Shown: positions 24,801-36,784, counted from the first letter of the stretch. The stretch is DNA of 64,000 bases from Liolophura sinensis (GCF_032854445.1 NC_088302.1:19525338-19589337), one strand, 5' to 3'. Notes: a model not told the origin generated them from the sequence alone. Numbers and translations: made by a program.

Positions 24801-25025
24801 GTCCTCGCCATCAACATTATCATCCTCATTACATTCCCCGTTCTCCACTGTCTCAGAGTCTTGTACTTCACTGTCTAGAGCTGCGGAGCTGATGTCCTTC
24901 TCTTCTTCCATCTGGCTAGACTCTGTCTCCCCTTCAGCAGCCTCAGTAGCATCCCCACCAGCATTTTCAGGTTCTGAGTTGTCCACTACAGTGCTCTCAC
25001 TGTTCTCATCCATTTCACTGTCCAT
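21883..25025 (-). CDS. GATAD2: GATAD2/p66 transcriptional repressor, NuRD subunit
   Basis: p66 proteins bridge the MBD2/3 and CHD4 parts of the nuclear NuRD deacetylase-remodelling complex. Three coding exons (25025-24685, 24480-24418, 23860-21883) join in phase to a 793-residue protein. The ATG at 25025 has an in-frame TGA two codons upstream, which supports the start. The first 270 residues or so are acidic, with imperfect repeats around TTQDEMATADE. CR1, the MBD-binding coiled coil, is at about 370-410 (ELSPEELKVRVKLVKKLQSE). A Met/Gln/Pro-rich linker follows. CR2 has the GATA-type finger at about 610-660 (CIQCDTDFTPVWKRE, then CEMC). CR1 to the stop lies in one exon. One gene is expected outside vertebrates, so GATAD2A and GATAD2B cannot be distinguished. 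It converges on NEDD4. Upstream non-coding exons were not located; an acceptor-like TTATAG|GCCTG precedes the ATG. Confidence 0.93.
23690..23790 (-). repeat. GATAD2: In-frame acidic repeats in GATAD2 exon 3
   Basis: The coding strand carries tandem 36-48 nt units encoding variants of DEMTTQDEMATADE (residues about 165-215). They share strings such as CATCTCATCCTGCGTGGTCA. They are length-variable in form but keep frame. Confidence 0.8.
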
Positions 25026-27041
25026 TATTCAGGCCTATAATCTGTCAACATTAAATGCAAAATTACTTGACGTCAATATTAAAAAGAAATCTTTTCAAAG
25101 CTGAGCACAAGATATGAGGTTTTATGCATACCGTATATCATAGAAATACTTCATGTCAATACTCTCTAATACATTAATCTCAGTTTTCCTGAGAGAGGAG
25201 GCAAAACAATCGTTAACTGACAAAATTAGACGTGGAACATACACAATCAGTCCAACTAATATGTGGCCAAAAACGCACACCCTCCTATGGGTATATGCAC
25301 ACTGCATACCATATATAATGAAAACAACATGCATATGTAACAGACTGAACAGAAGGGAATGATTTAGTGTTGTAAATATCTGTAAATACTTGGGCTGCGC
25401 TGCCAACTGCAAAAATAAAAGCAATGATCTTGAAGTTTATTCTGTAAGATGGATTGAAAGCTAGAGACCATGTGATCTCCTTAGTAACAAACGGCGTGGG
25501 TGAAGAAAACGGTCCTCCCAACGTTATTCCATAAGAAAATGCCTACTTTTGAATCGCTGTCAGCGATCTTGTATGCGTTGGGATTAGCATAATTTTAAGC
25601 TTTCCAGATAGTCTGAGTATTTCTGCGGAGATTTCATGATGTTATTTTGTATAACTAGGCCTTACTGGTCGCTAGCGAAGTGGGAAAAAGTGGCATTTTC
25701 CCCAATGTTTTAACACTGGTCAGCCAATTATTGTTTTAGACACAAAAGGGTGGTCACACGACATCCAACTTCCGACCCCTCTTACAGAATAATTAGTTTT
25801 CCTGTGATTCAGATAAACTGAAAGTCACATTTCAAACCGTGTAAGACACAGATGAAGCTTAAGGCTATACAGGTGCAACATGCCAGCATGCTAACAAATC
25901 ATCAGCATCCAGTCAACAACTTATTCAACCTGTGCAAATTTACTAGTACAAAAATACTTAAGTTACATCAAAAATTATTATCAAACTGAAATAGTTAATC
26001 ATATGAAAAAAACAAGGATGTGGACAATTACATAGGCCTACATGTAAGTACCGTAGGTTGAATCAGCCAAACAAATTGTTACATGGAATGAGGTAGCTTT
26101 TTGCAACTCCTTATCAGGTCATAATTACTGAAGAAAAAATCATGTCTACACCATACAAATCAACTGAATTAATAAAATAGCACAAAACAAGACAAACCAT
26201 ACATCAATCCTGTCCCTGAAAACCAGAAAAAGATTTACAACTAACATCAATAACATTATCCTCACACTTACAGTAAAACCACGGTGACGACGACCATATC
26301 TGTCCCAGTTATGGATATTTAAAATTTCTGATCTCTAATATGATGCAAATACTAAATCCAAGAGTTCTCACTCTAATGGTCTGCACCTTATAAAGCCAAC
26401 AACTCCTACCGGTACACGTATTTTTGTGCCGAGTAACGAATACGTAACAATGGCGGTTGGGAATCGTGTCAGTTTTCACAACGGCTGTCAAGGAACTTGA
26501 TTACCTATTCTCAGACATTCGAGTTTCAAACGGCCTCAATTGTTACCAACATTAGTTGTATGTTCATATAGTTACAGCTTCACAGAATTAGAAGCTCAAA
26601 AGATCTGTAGATATACGCTGATTACCCCCTGAAGTCAGTTATGTTTCCAAATCCGTGCTCACAAGTACAACAACAACACCGTCAAACTGTGCGCCTAACC
26701 TCTGGACAAGTGCTCTCGCCTATTTACACACATCAGCAGAGGTACTAATCACCTCTTAATTTCCCCCAACTTCACTTTCAACAAGAACATAATTTCAATA
26801 TTTTCATAATGTACGTTCGTACTGAAAAAAGTTCACATTCTCCTTACATAATGAAAATGTAATGCCTTGGTCTGATGGGTCGATTAAATTCGTCCACTTC
26901 CTCTACCTCATTGTCTCACCATCCTTGAAAATTTCCCCAAAATGGCTGAACTGGTTTGGGGGTTACCCTTTGCTAAGGCATGGAGCAAACAAACAAATTG
27001 TTTACAGATAAACAACGGATCAAATGTGATTGGATTGACTA

Positions 27042-27051
27042 GTCACGTGAC
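27042..27051. promoter_or_regulatory. Palindromic E-box GTCACGTGAC (proximal)
   Basis: This is a perfect 10-bp palindrome matching the USF/TFE/MITF-type extended E-box, with an inverted CCAAT (ATTGG) about 13 bp to its left. It lies about 2 kb upstream of the GATAD2 start codon. Promoter function is inference. Confidence 0.4.
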
Positions 27052-27304
27052 CATAGGCAAAAGAAACAAATCTCCTTTGCGTCTGCCGCAGATCATGCCC
27101 CAGTGACCAGTGTTACTAAAAATAGCATCACCAGTAGCACCGGGCTGTCATACAACGCTTGAGTCTCAGCGCCTAATTGATGAAAGTGATCAGCTTACTC
27201 GTGCAACTATCGCTCTAATCAAACACTAATTTTGCAGAAAAAGACAAAAAAGTCTCTGACATCATCAAAAACCCCAAAATGTCAAGTCAACTGGCAGAAG
27301 ACAT

Positions 27305-27314
27305 GTCACGTGAC
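27305..27314. promoter_or_regulatory. Palindromic E-box GTCACGTGAC (distal)
   Basis: The identical 10-bp palindrome recurs 263 bp from the first, again next to an inverted CCAAT (ATTGGC at 27326-27331). The E-box plus NF-Y pairing is typical of promoters, so the GATAD2 transcription start may lie near 26.9-27.4 kb. Confidence 0.4.
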
Positions 27315-28212
27315 CTGCCTTTTTTATTGGCAATCGCATCAGCCTGCTGCAGCGTTGATATCACTTGACACATGGGAACACTGAGCTCCAAGGCGACACA
27401 TGTTACCCAGCTGTTCCAAACAGCCATAGTCTTTGCGGTTTCTGGGCACACGTTAAAAAAATGTAATATTAATAATATTTAATTGAAGAATATAATCGAA
27501 AGATTTGAATGAACCCCATATTAGTGCAAGCCACCAGTGTCGCTCATATTACCAAATACCTACCTAAGTGTTGCCATGGGTACGCGAGCGCTGTTGATAC
27601 GGTGTATAAGTGCCTCAGCCTGTATACGCAAAGCATGTTTGGTCGTGAGAAAATATCATGTAATAGACATGACAGTATTTTCACATCCTACAAAATAACG
27701 GATTCCACTCTCTTTGAATTACGCATATGCCCTATTGGATCTTGTTATTTTTGGTCCCACAAATATACTGGTTACATTTGCCGCAAATAAAGATTGTAGA
27801 ATTGTTCAACCGAAGGTAGGAAATGTCTGTTTCAAACTTTTGCATTTATGGGTTTGCTGCACATTAGCTATAATACCCTACACACCAAAACGCACATAGT
27901 GGTCTCCACCTTTAACTATCGCACGATGCTTTCCTACTATACATAATATATACAACTTTGGTACAAACATGCATTGACAATGTTTTCACAACATTATACG
28001 CATTATACGCGTAAGCTGACGACAGTTCATTCTTCAATCCCCTTCACTCTGTGTCGTAGGAAATGTTGCGCAAATTTATATTTACGTAAATACCAGCAAA
28101 GTGAATGGAATACATAGGGTTACATACTCTCTCTACGACAGACCCCTACAACTTGATGGTATGCTAATACGGATGGCACATTCATTACTATGTGTTACGT
28201 AATACAAATTGT

Positions 28213-29455
28213 GTGGAGAGCAACTTCTGTAAGATCACAATAGATTCTGTAAGCATGGATAGCAACCACATATATTCTGTTTGTAAGATCATAATGGATT
28301 CTGTAGGCTTATATGCATGGATAGCAACTACATATATTCTGTGTGTAAGATCATAATGACTTCTGTAGGCCTATATGCATGGATAGCAACTACATATATT
28401 CTGTGTATAGGTAGCAACTTCATTTATTCTGTGTGTAAGGTCATAATGCATTCTGTCTATGGGTAGCAACCTCATTCATTTTGTGTGTAAGGTCTAAATG
28501 AATTCTGTGTATGGGTAGCAACTTCATTTATTCTGTGTGTGAGGTCATAATGCATTCTGTCTATGAGTAGCAACTTCATTCCTTCTGTGTGTAAGGTCAT
28601 AATGCATTCTGTCTATGGGTAGCAACTTCATCCATTCTGTGTGTAAGGTCATAATGCATTCTGTCTATGGGTAGCAACTTCATTTATTCTGTGCGTAAGG
28701 TCATAATGCATTCTGTCTATGGGTAGCAACTTCATCCATTCTGTGCGTAAGGTCATAATGCATTCTGTCTATGGGTAGCAACTTCATCCATTCTGTGCGT
28801 GTGGTCATAATGCATTCTGTCTATGGGTAGCAGCTTCATTCCTTCTGTGCGTAAGGTCATAATGCATTCTGTCTATGGGTAGCAACTTCATTTATTCTGT
28901 GTGTAAGGTCATAATGCATTCTGTCTATGGGTAGCAACTTCATTTATTCTGTGCGTAAGGTCATAATGCATTCTGTCTATGGGTAGCAACTTCATCCATT
29001 CTGTGTGTAAGGTCATTATGCATTCTGTCTATGGGTAGCAACTTCATCCATTCTGTGCGTGAGGTCATAATGCATTCTGTCTATGGGTAGCAACTTCATC
29101 CATTCTGTGTGTAAGGTCATAATGCATTCTGTCTATGGGTAGCAACTTCATTTATTCAGTGTGTAAGGTCATAATGCATTCTGTCTATGGGTAGCAACTT
29201 CATTTATTCTGTGTGTAGGGTCATAATGCATTCTGTCTATGGGTAGCAACTTCATCCATTCTGTGTGTAAGGTCATAATGCATTCTGTGCATGGGTAGCA
29301 GATTCATTCATTCTGTGTGTAGGATCATAATGAATTCTATACACGGACGACAACTTCATTTATTCTGTGTGTAGGGTCATAATGGATTTTGTATGTGGGT
29401 AGCAACTTCATTCGTTCTTTATGTAAGGTCATAAAGGATTCTATATGGATAGCAA
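28213..29455. repeat. 52-bp minisatellite, about 24 units
   Basis: Head-to-tail units of 52 bp contain GGTCATAATGCATTCTGTCT, ATGGGTAGCAACTTCAT and CCATTCTGTGTGTAA. The central units (28590-29290) are nearly identical. The outer units are older, with insertions such as GGCTTATATGCATGG. The array is in intergenic DNA between GATAD2 and MAU2. Confidence 0.97.
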
Positions 29456-31171
29456 CTTTAAATAAAGGTGTTATCTATAGACTCGGGCAGGCCTAACATT
29501 TTTTCATTTCTTTCCATTGTCCAAATTCAAAATTCCACTTAGACATGTCATAAGATCAAGGAGAACCGTATGTGTCTGCTATCTCAAAGTCTAAGTGTGA
29601 CTCAAACAAGTCATTGTGTATCTTGTCTTGCAAATATAAGTACATATCATTTCAACTCCTGAACACCCGTCAAACAAGCCATGACATATGCATTGTCTTG
29701 AGAAACACATAACGGATCAACTGAAGGTGATATATCTATCTCAAATGACGGTTTCATCCGTATATAGAATCAACGAGAAGTATCTTTTATCACAACGTCT
29801 AGATAATTCAAAGTCATGGTATTTAACTTTTCTTGAAAATGTATATACGCATTCAGTTAATTTTTGCATATGGCTTACTGGTCACTGTTGTTTACAATCA
29901 GTAGCAGCAACATTTTCACTTATGTGTTGTCTTTTCAACTGTATTCAGGTGAATATGCATGGGCAGAGACTCAAAGTCCTGTCACGTGGCAAATATTAGG
30001 ATAACATGTATGATGGAAAGTTTCTGCAATGTGTTCACTGTACAAGTAATAACACATGCGATGAGCTCATTGGCACTTAATTGTGCAAATGTGAAGAAGA
30101 TCTTTAGACTTATCACTTCTACATAACTGTTACCAAACCTGTTGCTGACTTAGCTTGTGGTTGTACCATAAAACCAAATATCTGAGCGTTAAAATATGGT
30201 AACTGCGATTTTAGGTCGATAGAATGCATTGTGCCCCTCCCATCTCTCCAAGAAAATATACAGAGAGCATATATATATAAGCCATATACAAATAAGCCAC
30301 GTATATACATGCGGTGCAAGCCAGGACACGACATGTGGGTTCAATCCCGTTATTAGGCAGGTGATTTTTAGATTTGACTGCTCTTCTTTATTGGGCCTTA
30401 GCGGTCAACTTGCTTATACATTCTTTAAATTCTTTTCTATAAATATGACGCGCAAGTCTGTGAATGTTCACATAGGCCTTTTTCCCCACCCATAAAACTC
30501 CTTTTCTTTTACCTGTATGCGGCATTGGTTGATGCTTGAATGTATTTCACGTGAGCACATATTCATGCGTGTTTAATTTTTTTTAATCGCCAACATGCAG
30601 CGATAACATGCATGCATAAAGGCCTTTATACTTTGAACCTGTATGGATGGTGTTCTAATGCATGATTAAACAGGGTATCGCTCGATCTCCACCTGTCTGA
30701 AATGTTGAACGGCAAGAAATATATAATACATACATGCAATCGCCTTTGAGCTTTCGTCTTCCGAGTTGTGCAAGTGTATGCAGAAATCAGTATGGAACGG
30801 TAAATAACGAAAGCCTCTAAAAGTCCTATCCTCGGTTTTACACACAGGGATCAACGATTCCGGGGGATATACGTGAGAGTCCAAGGATTGGATCACCCCA
30901 TATCAAGAATTTACTGCGCCGTTTCCGCCCACTGTGTATACTTTTCTTATCGCCGTGCTCATCTGAAGCGCTAACTTGCATTTAACACCTTCAAAAGGCC
31001 TTCGTCAGTGACGCTGTAACTCATCACAAGTCTAAAACACTCAAGCAGCGAGGCACATGTACAAATTGGTTATATGTTTTTTTTGTTTTGTTTTTTTTTT
31101 TTTTTTTTATATGGCAAATGACCGACACAACTGAAACCTATTCAAAATATGAACAGCAATTGTTGTGTTAT
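29456..31171. other. Intergenic, nothing assigned
   Basis: There is no conserved exon or RNA gene. A poly-T run (about 31077-31110) and several alternating ATATAT stretches are present. The short open frames lack any recognisable domain. Confidence 0.35.
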
Positions 31172-31339
31172 GTGCATGCCTCCTTGTTGTAGGACGGATT
31201 TCCAGCCTTTCCCCCCTCTTTTATCTGGTTCTGCTTCACTGAGACGACTTACCGAGGGCAAGTAAGTCGCCCCACCCGAGCATTATACCGATACGGGTCA
31301 ACCAGCCGCATTATCCCCTGAATGCTGAACGCCAAGCGA
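31172..31339 (-). mobile_element. SINE-2 fragment
   Basis: GACGGATTTCCAGCC, TTTATCTGGTTCTGCTTCAC, GACTTACCGAGGGCAAGT, ATTATACCGATACGGGTCAA and GAATGCTGAACGCCAAGCGA follow the order of SINE-2 at 34322-34665 on the same strand. The tRNA-like head is missing. Confidence 0.85.
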
Positions 31340-31500
31340 TATATATATATATATGCCCAAAGTTTACAAAGTATATATATATATACATCACCTGTTTGAT
31401 TATACCTATTATATATACCTATTATATATATATATATATGCCCAAAGTTTACAAAGTATATATATTTATACATCACCTGTTTGATTATACCTATTATACA
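31340..31500. repeat. Tandem duplication with AT microsatellite
   Basis: ATGCCCAAAGTTTACAAAGT, TATATATATATACATCACC and TGTTTGATTATACCTATTAT occur twice about 100 bp apart, each flanked by (AT)n. The duplication abuts a SINE-2 copy. Confidence 0.85.
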
Positions 31501-32052
31501 GACATTATATAGGCAATGCCCGTGAGCCTGCATGTGGTAAAATATTGTAAGTGACATGAAACCTTATAACACGTTTGATTTAAAATATCCTTGAATGGTT
31601 TACAATGTTTATTATCCACGATGAGCTTATACTTGCCGAATAAATTAAGTTGCCATTCATGTATAGAATCCATTATGACTTTACACAAAAAATACATGAA
31701 GTTGGCATCCATCCAAATATGTTATAGTTTATAAATAGATTCACTAAAGAGTTTCTATTATGTCGTTTTTGCTGCCAGCTTGAACCATACATGCATATAC
31801 ATTTTGACACTGCATATATGTATACTTGAGTGTATTTTATGTGGATGATCTTACTGTTTTGGTTCCAAATATGATTCAGAAATACATGGCACGTCTTGTT
31901 TCCTCTGTGTACATGCTATATACTAAGGAAAGATATAGTTGTGTATGAACATATCGTGCGACCTTTGTCTAATATATTGGCAAAAAAAAAAATAAGAAAA
32001 AAAAAGCGATCGTAAGCTCAAGGAAGGCCTAAGAGATTTGCCCAACAAAAGG

Positions 32053-32148
32053 ATTTATTTGATTTATTTATTTGATTGTTTCTTTACGCCGTGCTCAATA
32101 TTTCACTTATACGATGGCGGCCAGCATTGTGTAGGGAGGGAACCGGAC
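32053..32148 (-). mobile_element. SINE-1 3' fragment
   Basis: A TTTATTTGATTTATTTATTT tail is followed by TTTACGCCGTGCTCAATATT, TCACTTATACGATGGCGGCC, AGCATTGTGTAGGG and GGAACCGGAC. Confidence 0.8.
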
Positions 32149-32286
32149 CCAACTAGATACATGAGTGGATCTGCATGTAGACCACTGTACAGCTGCATAC
32201 TCGATCTGGAAATTGTACTACAAAATTGTCTCATGCAAGACAAGCTGTACTCTCAACCAATACATATATAAACATATATATGCAGA

Positions 32287-32505
32287 TGGATATTATTCAT
32301 TTATCTAATTGGTGTTTTACGCCGCAGGTGAATATTATTCATTTATCTGATTGGTGTTTTACGCCGCAGGTGAATATTATTCATTTATCTGATTGGTGTT
32401 TTACGCCGCAGATGAATATTATTCATTTACCTAATTGGTGTTTTACGCCGCAGGTGAATATTACTCTATTTATCTAATTGGTGTTTTACGCCGCAGGTGA
32501 ATATT
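32287..32505. repeat. 42-bp tandem repeat derived from the SINE-1 3' end
   Basis: Five units of about 42 bp read GTGAATATTATTCATTTATC, TGATTGGTGTTTTACGCCGC and AG. The TTGGTGTTTTACGCCG part equals the SINE-1 3' terminus on the minus strand, so the array appears to have been amplified from a SINE end. Confidence 0.9.
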
Positions 32506-33817
32506 AAACCCACATGTATATACACACATTTTACTCACATTTTTGTCTTGAACTTAACTATATTGGCATGCATGAGTCTGTGAAAGCTTGCATTTAATTA
32601 TTTGGGTGGTCCGTAAGTCTATATGTATATATGACCTGGTTCCGACATCTGCCCTATACAGTTGTACGCCAGTTTCAAAGTATTAAATTTATGGAAATGT
32701 ATGGCAAGCGACCATTATCCATGCAATACAAGAAAGTCGACTATTCCAACAAATCTTACTCTGTTGACATACTGGACATCTTATGATTTGGTTTACCGTT
32801 GTTTCTGCTACAGGTTATGAATCACCATGGCTGAAAGTCAAAATTGGTTGTGCGATTATCTGATGCATCAATGGTCATTACGACCCCCTTAATTTTACAA
32901 TATCATATATTTGTGTCCAGGTTACAATAAATGGAATCGCGGTTCAAACATTCATCATGTTCTTTCCAACAGAAGTCTTGTGTCAAATTTGAGCAACACT
33001 ATCTTGTGTTGAATTAACACTAGATCTCGTTTTGAAAGATCTGAACACAAACTGTGTTGGATGTTATACACAATCCTACACAAGTGATATTAATACGCAT
33101 AACTTACCGCACTTTGATTCTCAACGCAAGTTTTTATTTTTTTATTCTCTAACACAAACACGTGTACTTGTCTTTTTAGTGTGTAATTTTCAAGATTACA
33201 CAACATACGGTCAAATCACATCAGTAGCAACATTGTATTGGTTGGCAATAAAAATCTCCATCTTATCAAATTAAAAAGGAAACTCTCAAAATCGAAGCAT
33301 AACTAGATGGTTGAATTCTAAAGTGGGCTGAGTGTACCATACTATCAGTGTTTCGGAACTCTTTAATGTAACAAGAAGTTTTTTCTCCACTCTAAACATA
33401 ACACTGAATGTTGGGATTACTCTTTTTACACATAAGTAAAAGATCTCTGATATAATGATTTCAAAAATTTCTCCAACCCGTGAACATAAGGAAGAAAAGT
33501 GATGTGACGTCAGAGTTTTCAAACACCGTCGGTATAGCCTCCCATAAAACCAACCATACACAATTTAAACATTTGAATGCCTTAAACAGTCTTCACAATA
33601 TCTAACAAGATAAATTAATATACTTTTACGCATAGTTTTCAGCTGTCTGTCTGATAAACGTTGTTTCATCTTTCAGCTTTCTTTTACGTTAAGACGTTTT
33701 AAAGGTTTTGAAGTGTCCAATTTTTATTCATGAACTTTTACCATCTTTTAAGATTCTTTCCCATCGCTGGTTTAGCACAATAACTGGAGCAATATGTCGA
33801 AGAACACCTTTCATGAC
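32506..33817. other. Intergenic, nothing assigned
   Basis: No exon, RNA gene or clear repeat is recognised. Short open frames here have no family signature. Confidence 0.35.
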
Positions 33818-33899
33818 GTCCCACCCATTCACATAATAATGACACCGGGTCAACCAACACGTGGTCTATCTCTCATGCTGAATGCCAGGCTGTGGAACC
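33818..33899 (-). mobile_element. Short SINE-2 fragment
   Basis: ACACCGGGTCAACCAACACG and TCATGCTGAATGCCAGGC match the ATACGGGTCAACCAG and ATGCTGAACGCCAAGC blocks of SINE-2 in the same order, with many substitutions. Confidence 0.5.
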
Positions 33900-34321
33900 A
33901 CAAAAAATGTCATTTTTTATTTATTAGTTCTTATCGGTACCGGAAGAGAATATAATATTTATACCCTTCGTCCGTTAGTCCACCACCATCCAGTTTTCAG
34001 AGCGTTTCATCGAATGAAATGAAAGTTTGTACATGCGATAGATTCACCATTCATAGCTTAAGATAACGTTCCAAGTTTCGGTCGTTTTTGTTCTGTTTTC
34101 GGATTTCTTGCTAAACGGTTTGTTGTTTTGAATTCAAACTTAGTGTGCGGTTCAACCACGAAAATTATAGATCAAGTATGAATTTACGCTGTTTTGTTCA
34201 CCTTCAACGAAAGGGTGGCCGATTTCTCGTTATGGAGGGACACTTTTCTAGCTTTTTTTCCAAAACGGTTAGTCATTCTGATTTAAAACTTGGTTCGTGG
34301 TTTCACCTAGACAAGTTAGAG

Positions 34322-34665
34322 ATGAGTGAGTGAGTGTTTGGGGTTTAACGTCGTACATAACCATTTTTTTAGTCATATGACGACGAAGGAATCCTTAGAG
34401 TGCACGTGATGTGCCTCCTCGTTGACAGACGGATTTCCACCGCTCTTTTATCTAGTGCTGCTTTACTAAGACGCCTTACCGAAGGCAGGTTAGGCCGCCT
34501 GCCCGAGCCATTATACTGATACGGGTCATCCAGTCGTTGCACTATCCCCTTTATGCTGAACGCCAAGCGAGGAAGTTACAACTTCCTCCTTTAAGGTGTG
34601 AGTCGGGTTGACCCTGGATCTACCGCTCCCGAAGCGGACCCTCTACCAACTGTGCTATTGGCGCC
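34322..34665 (-). mobile_element. SINE-2, full-length tRNA-derived SINE
   Basis: On the minus strand it begins GGCGCCAATAGCACAGTTGG with TAGAGGGTCCGCTTCGGGAG and GGTAGATCCAGGGTCAAC, a tRNA-like head. The body carries GAGGAAGTTGTAACTTCC and ACCCGTATCAGTATAATGGC. It ends GACGTTAAACCCCAAACACT and CACTCACTC. It matches 61596-61911 throughout in the opposite orientation. Confidence 0.9.
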
Positions 34666-35174
34666 GATATAGCTAAAGACGAAGCGCGCTCACCTAAGTA
34701 TATTGTAAAGCTATAAAGTGCACTTAGCCACGTGCTACTTAACACAAAGTACGCTTCATGGTACCGACCAAGTTTGAGTTTTGGGCCATTTGTTCATTTT
34801 CAACAAAATAGAGTTGCTCTTGTTCTGTTGTAGACTTTGACATATTGCCATTTTTCAGACGGCTCAAACTCGTCTGGACGTGTGTTAGAAATACATTCAG
34901 AATGCTAGTTTATTTGTTGTTTATCGCCCATGCTCAAGAAGTTTTAACTTTTGTGGTTAATTGTATGGGTAGAAAAAAACCTGATCAAACCTCTAACCCT
35001 TGACACCCAACCGACAAACTTTCCCACAGATAAATTGGTGGAAGGTAAGAAGTCTCCAGAGAATTTCATGCAAGAGGACATGTTGCCACTATGAAGTGTT
35101 CCTCAGAACAGAGGACAGAGTTGTATGGTATGGGGTCACTTTGTATTTCGGACTGCCCCAAGGACTACTACATG

Positions 35175-35354
35175 ATCTTAGACTTAAGTCAAAATTTGAA
35201 TCATTAAATTTGTGATGTTCCTTTTTGTTATTTTAGCTGAAATTTGTTGTGTAATAACATACCTTGAATTTATGTAGCTAAGCAATATTTTGACTTTGTT
35301 ACATTAGAAATAACAATTTTAGAGAGATGTGAAATTTTGACTTAAGTCTAAGAT
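35175..35354. mobile_element. 180-bp TIR element (single copy seen)
   Basis: The ends are 23-bp perfect inverted repeats, ATCTTAGACTTAAGTCAAAATTT at left (35175-35197) against AAATTTTGACTTAAGTCTAAGAT at right (35332-35354). Each contains the palindrome GACTTAAGTC. The interior is AT-rich and non-coding, as in a MITE. Confidence 0.75.
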
Positions 35355-35795
35355 AACTTTGTGATCCTGAAGCCTGCATTATATTCCTGTGACCATAATC
35401 AGTAACATCAAAGGTATACAATGTGTATCACCATGAATTACCTCAATGCTAAAAATTAGTCCATTTAAACAAAAAGGCAACGGAAAACAAGAATTAAATC
35501 ATAGTATGTTTACTTCCTGTATTAAAATAGTACATAAAATTCCTTATATTTACAATGTTATCCTTAAGACTACTGTACAATGATACTAAAATGGTGGATG
35601 CCTCCAATGGTGACTTCAAAAACACAATGCACAATTTGTATACACACGAATATAAACCATTGCTCATTCAGCTATGGTTAATTGATGTCATACAATAAAA
35701 GATGTCCCCTGTTATATCTGAGAAAGCCATATGACATAACAGAAGAGCCCAGATTATTGTACCTATGACAGATACAAATTCCTTCTGTCATTGTC

Positions 35796-35815
35796 CCCCC
35801 CCCCCCCCCCCCCCA
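35796..35815 (+). repeat. Poly-C tract
   Basis: A C-homopolymer of about 20 bases interrupts otherwise AT-rich intergenic DNA. Its length is likely to be uncertain in an assembly. Confidence 0.9.
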
Positions 35816-36569
35816 AACCCAGCTAGAGCACCTAAGAGTGTCAAAGTTTCCATATCCTGCTGAACTAACCTTTTTCAAGTCATGTTGCGCAGTGTCTCAG
35901 TGTAAGTAGCATATTTTCTCTGTCATGGTCACATTTACATGAAGTGCAGTACAAGTTGCTTTTTAACATTACACAATGTACTGTATGTACTGTGATGCAA
36001 GATTTTTACACTATGAAGGTGGCACCAGAAGTGCGTGACCATATTAATTTAACACAGATTTACTTCCACAGTTTACTAGGTGCCTAAACAAGGCCAGAAA
36101 GCGCACCTGCACCCATGCCCACCTGCAGTAATTTGGTTTGCACTATGACATAACATAACTGTCAAAGTTGCTTTCAAACCCAGTCAAGTACCCAAATCAG
36201 ATCTAGTAAAAGATACAATTCAGAGACAAACTGTCCAGTTATGGTCATCATGACATACACCAGCCTTCAAAAAAAAAAAAAAACAAAGAAAAACATATAT
36301 ATATTTATGATTCTTTAAAGAACTGGAAAGATATTCTAGTTTAGGATTAAGGACAAAATACCACAAACAGCACTATAAAAGCCAGTTTTATCTTGTTTTG
36401 GGTGTGACCAGTGTTGATCTATTGACCATGACTAGCTTGCTACAAGCATGTCTGCCAGAATGGTGGTGACATACAAATACAGGAACAGTTTAAGAACATG
36501 CTAAAGCAACAAGCATGCTACACAGAGATCTTTTAACACTTTCAAATACTTTGGAGTGCTGACTTACCG

Positions 36570-36784
36570 TAAATGACCTAAGATTTCACCCAAAAAGTTA
36601 ATTTTAGAGGCAAAAAATGGTCATAAAATACTAGTATAACTTATATTGCCAAAAATACCATTTTTCGAGTAGAATATCATTCTGCCTTCCACACAAATCT
36701 CAAAACATCTTTCTAAAATCAGCTGAACTTTCAGAATCAGGCAAAATATGTAACTTTGTCAAGGGCAAAATTTTAGATCATTTA
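36570..36784 (-). mobile_element. TIR element family A, 215-bp copy
   Basis: The left end TAAATGACCTAAGATTTCAC and the right end GGGCAAAATTTTAGATCATT with TA are imperfect inverted repeats of about 22 bp, bounded by TA dinucleotides. The interior matches 39802-40016 in reverse complement along its whole length. No reading frame is present. Confidence 0.88.

Larger units (their letters stand above)
25026..28210. other. Upstream region of GATAD2
   Basis: No coding exon is recognised. The stretch probably holds GATAD2 5' UTR exon(s), a first intron and the promoter, given the paired E-boxes near 27 kb. No transposon copy is evident. Confidence 0.4.

Noticed and set aside
28213-29455. CRISPR-like regular array
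   Set aside because: The whole 52-bp unit repeats, with no unique spacers, in eukaryotic intergenic DNA. It is a minisatellite.
34603-34665. Possible tRNA gene (GGCGCCAATAGCACAGTTGG...)
   Set aside because: It is the head of a SINE-2 copy. The 3' half of a tRNA cloverleaf and a matching acceptor stem are not present.
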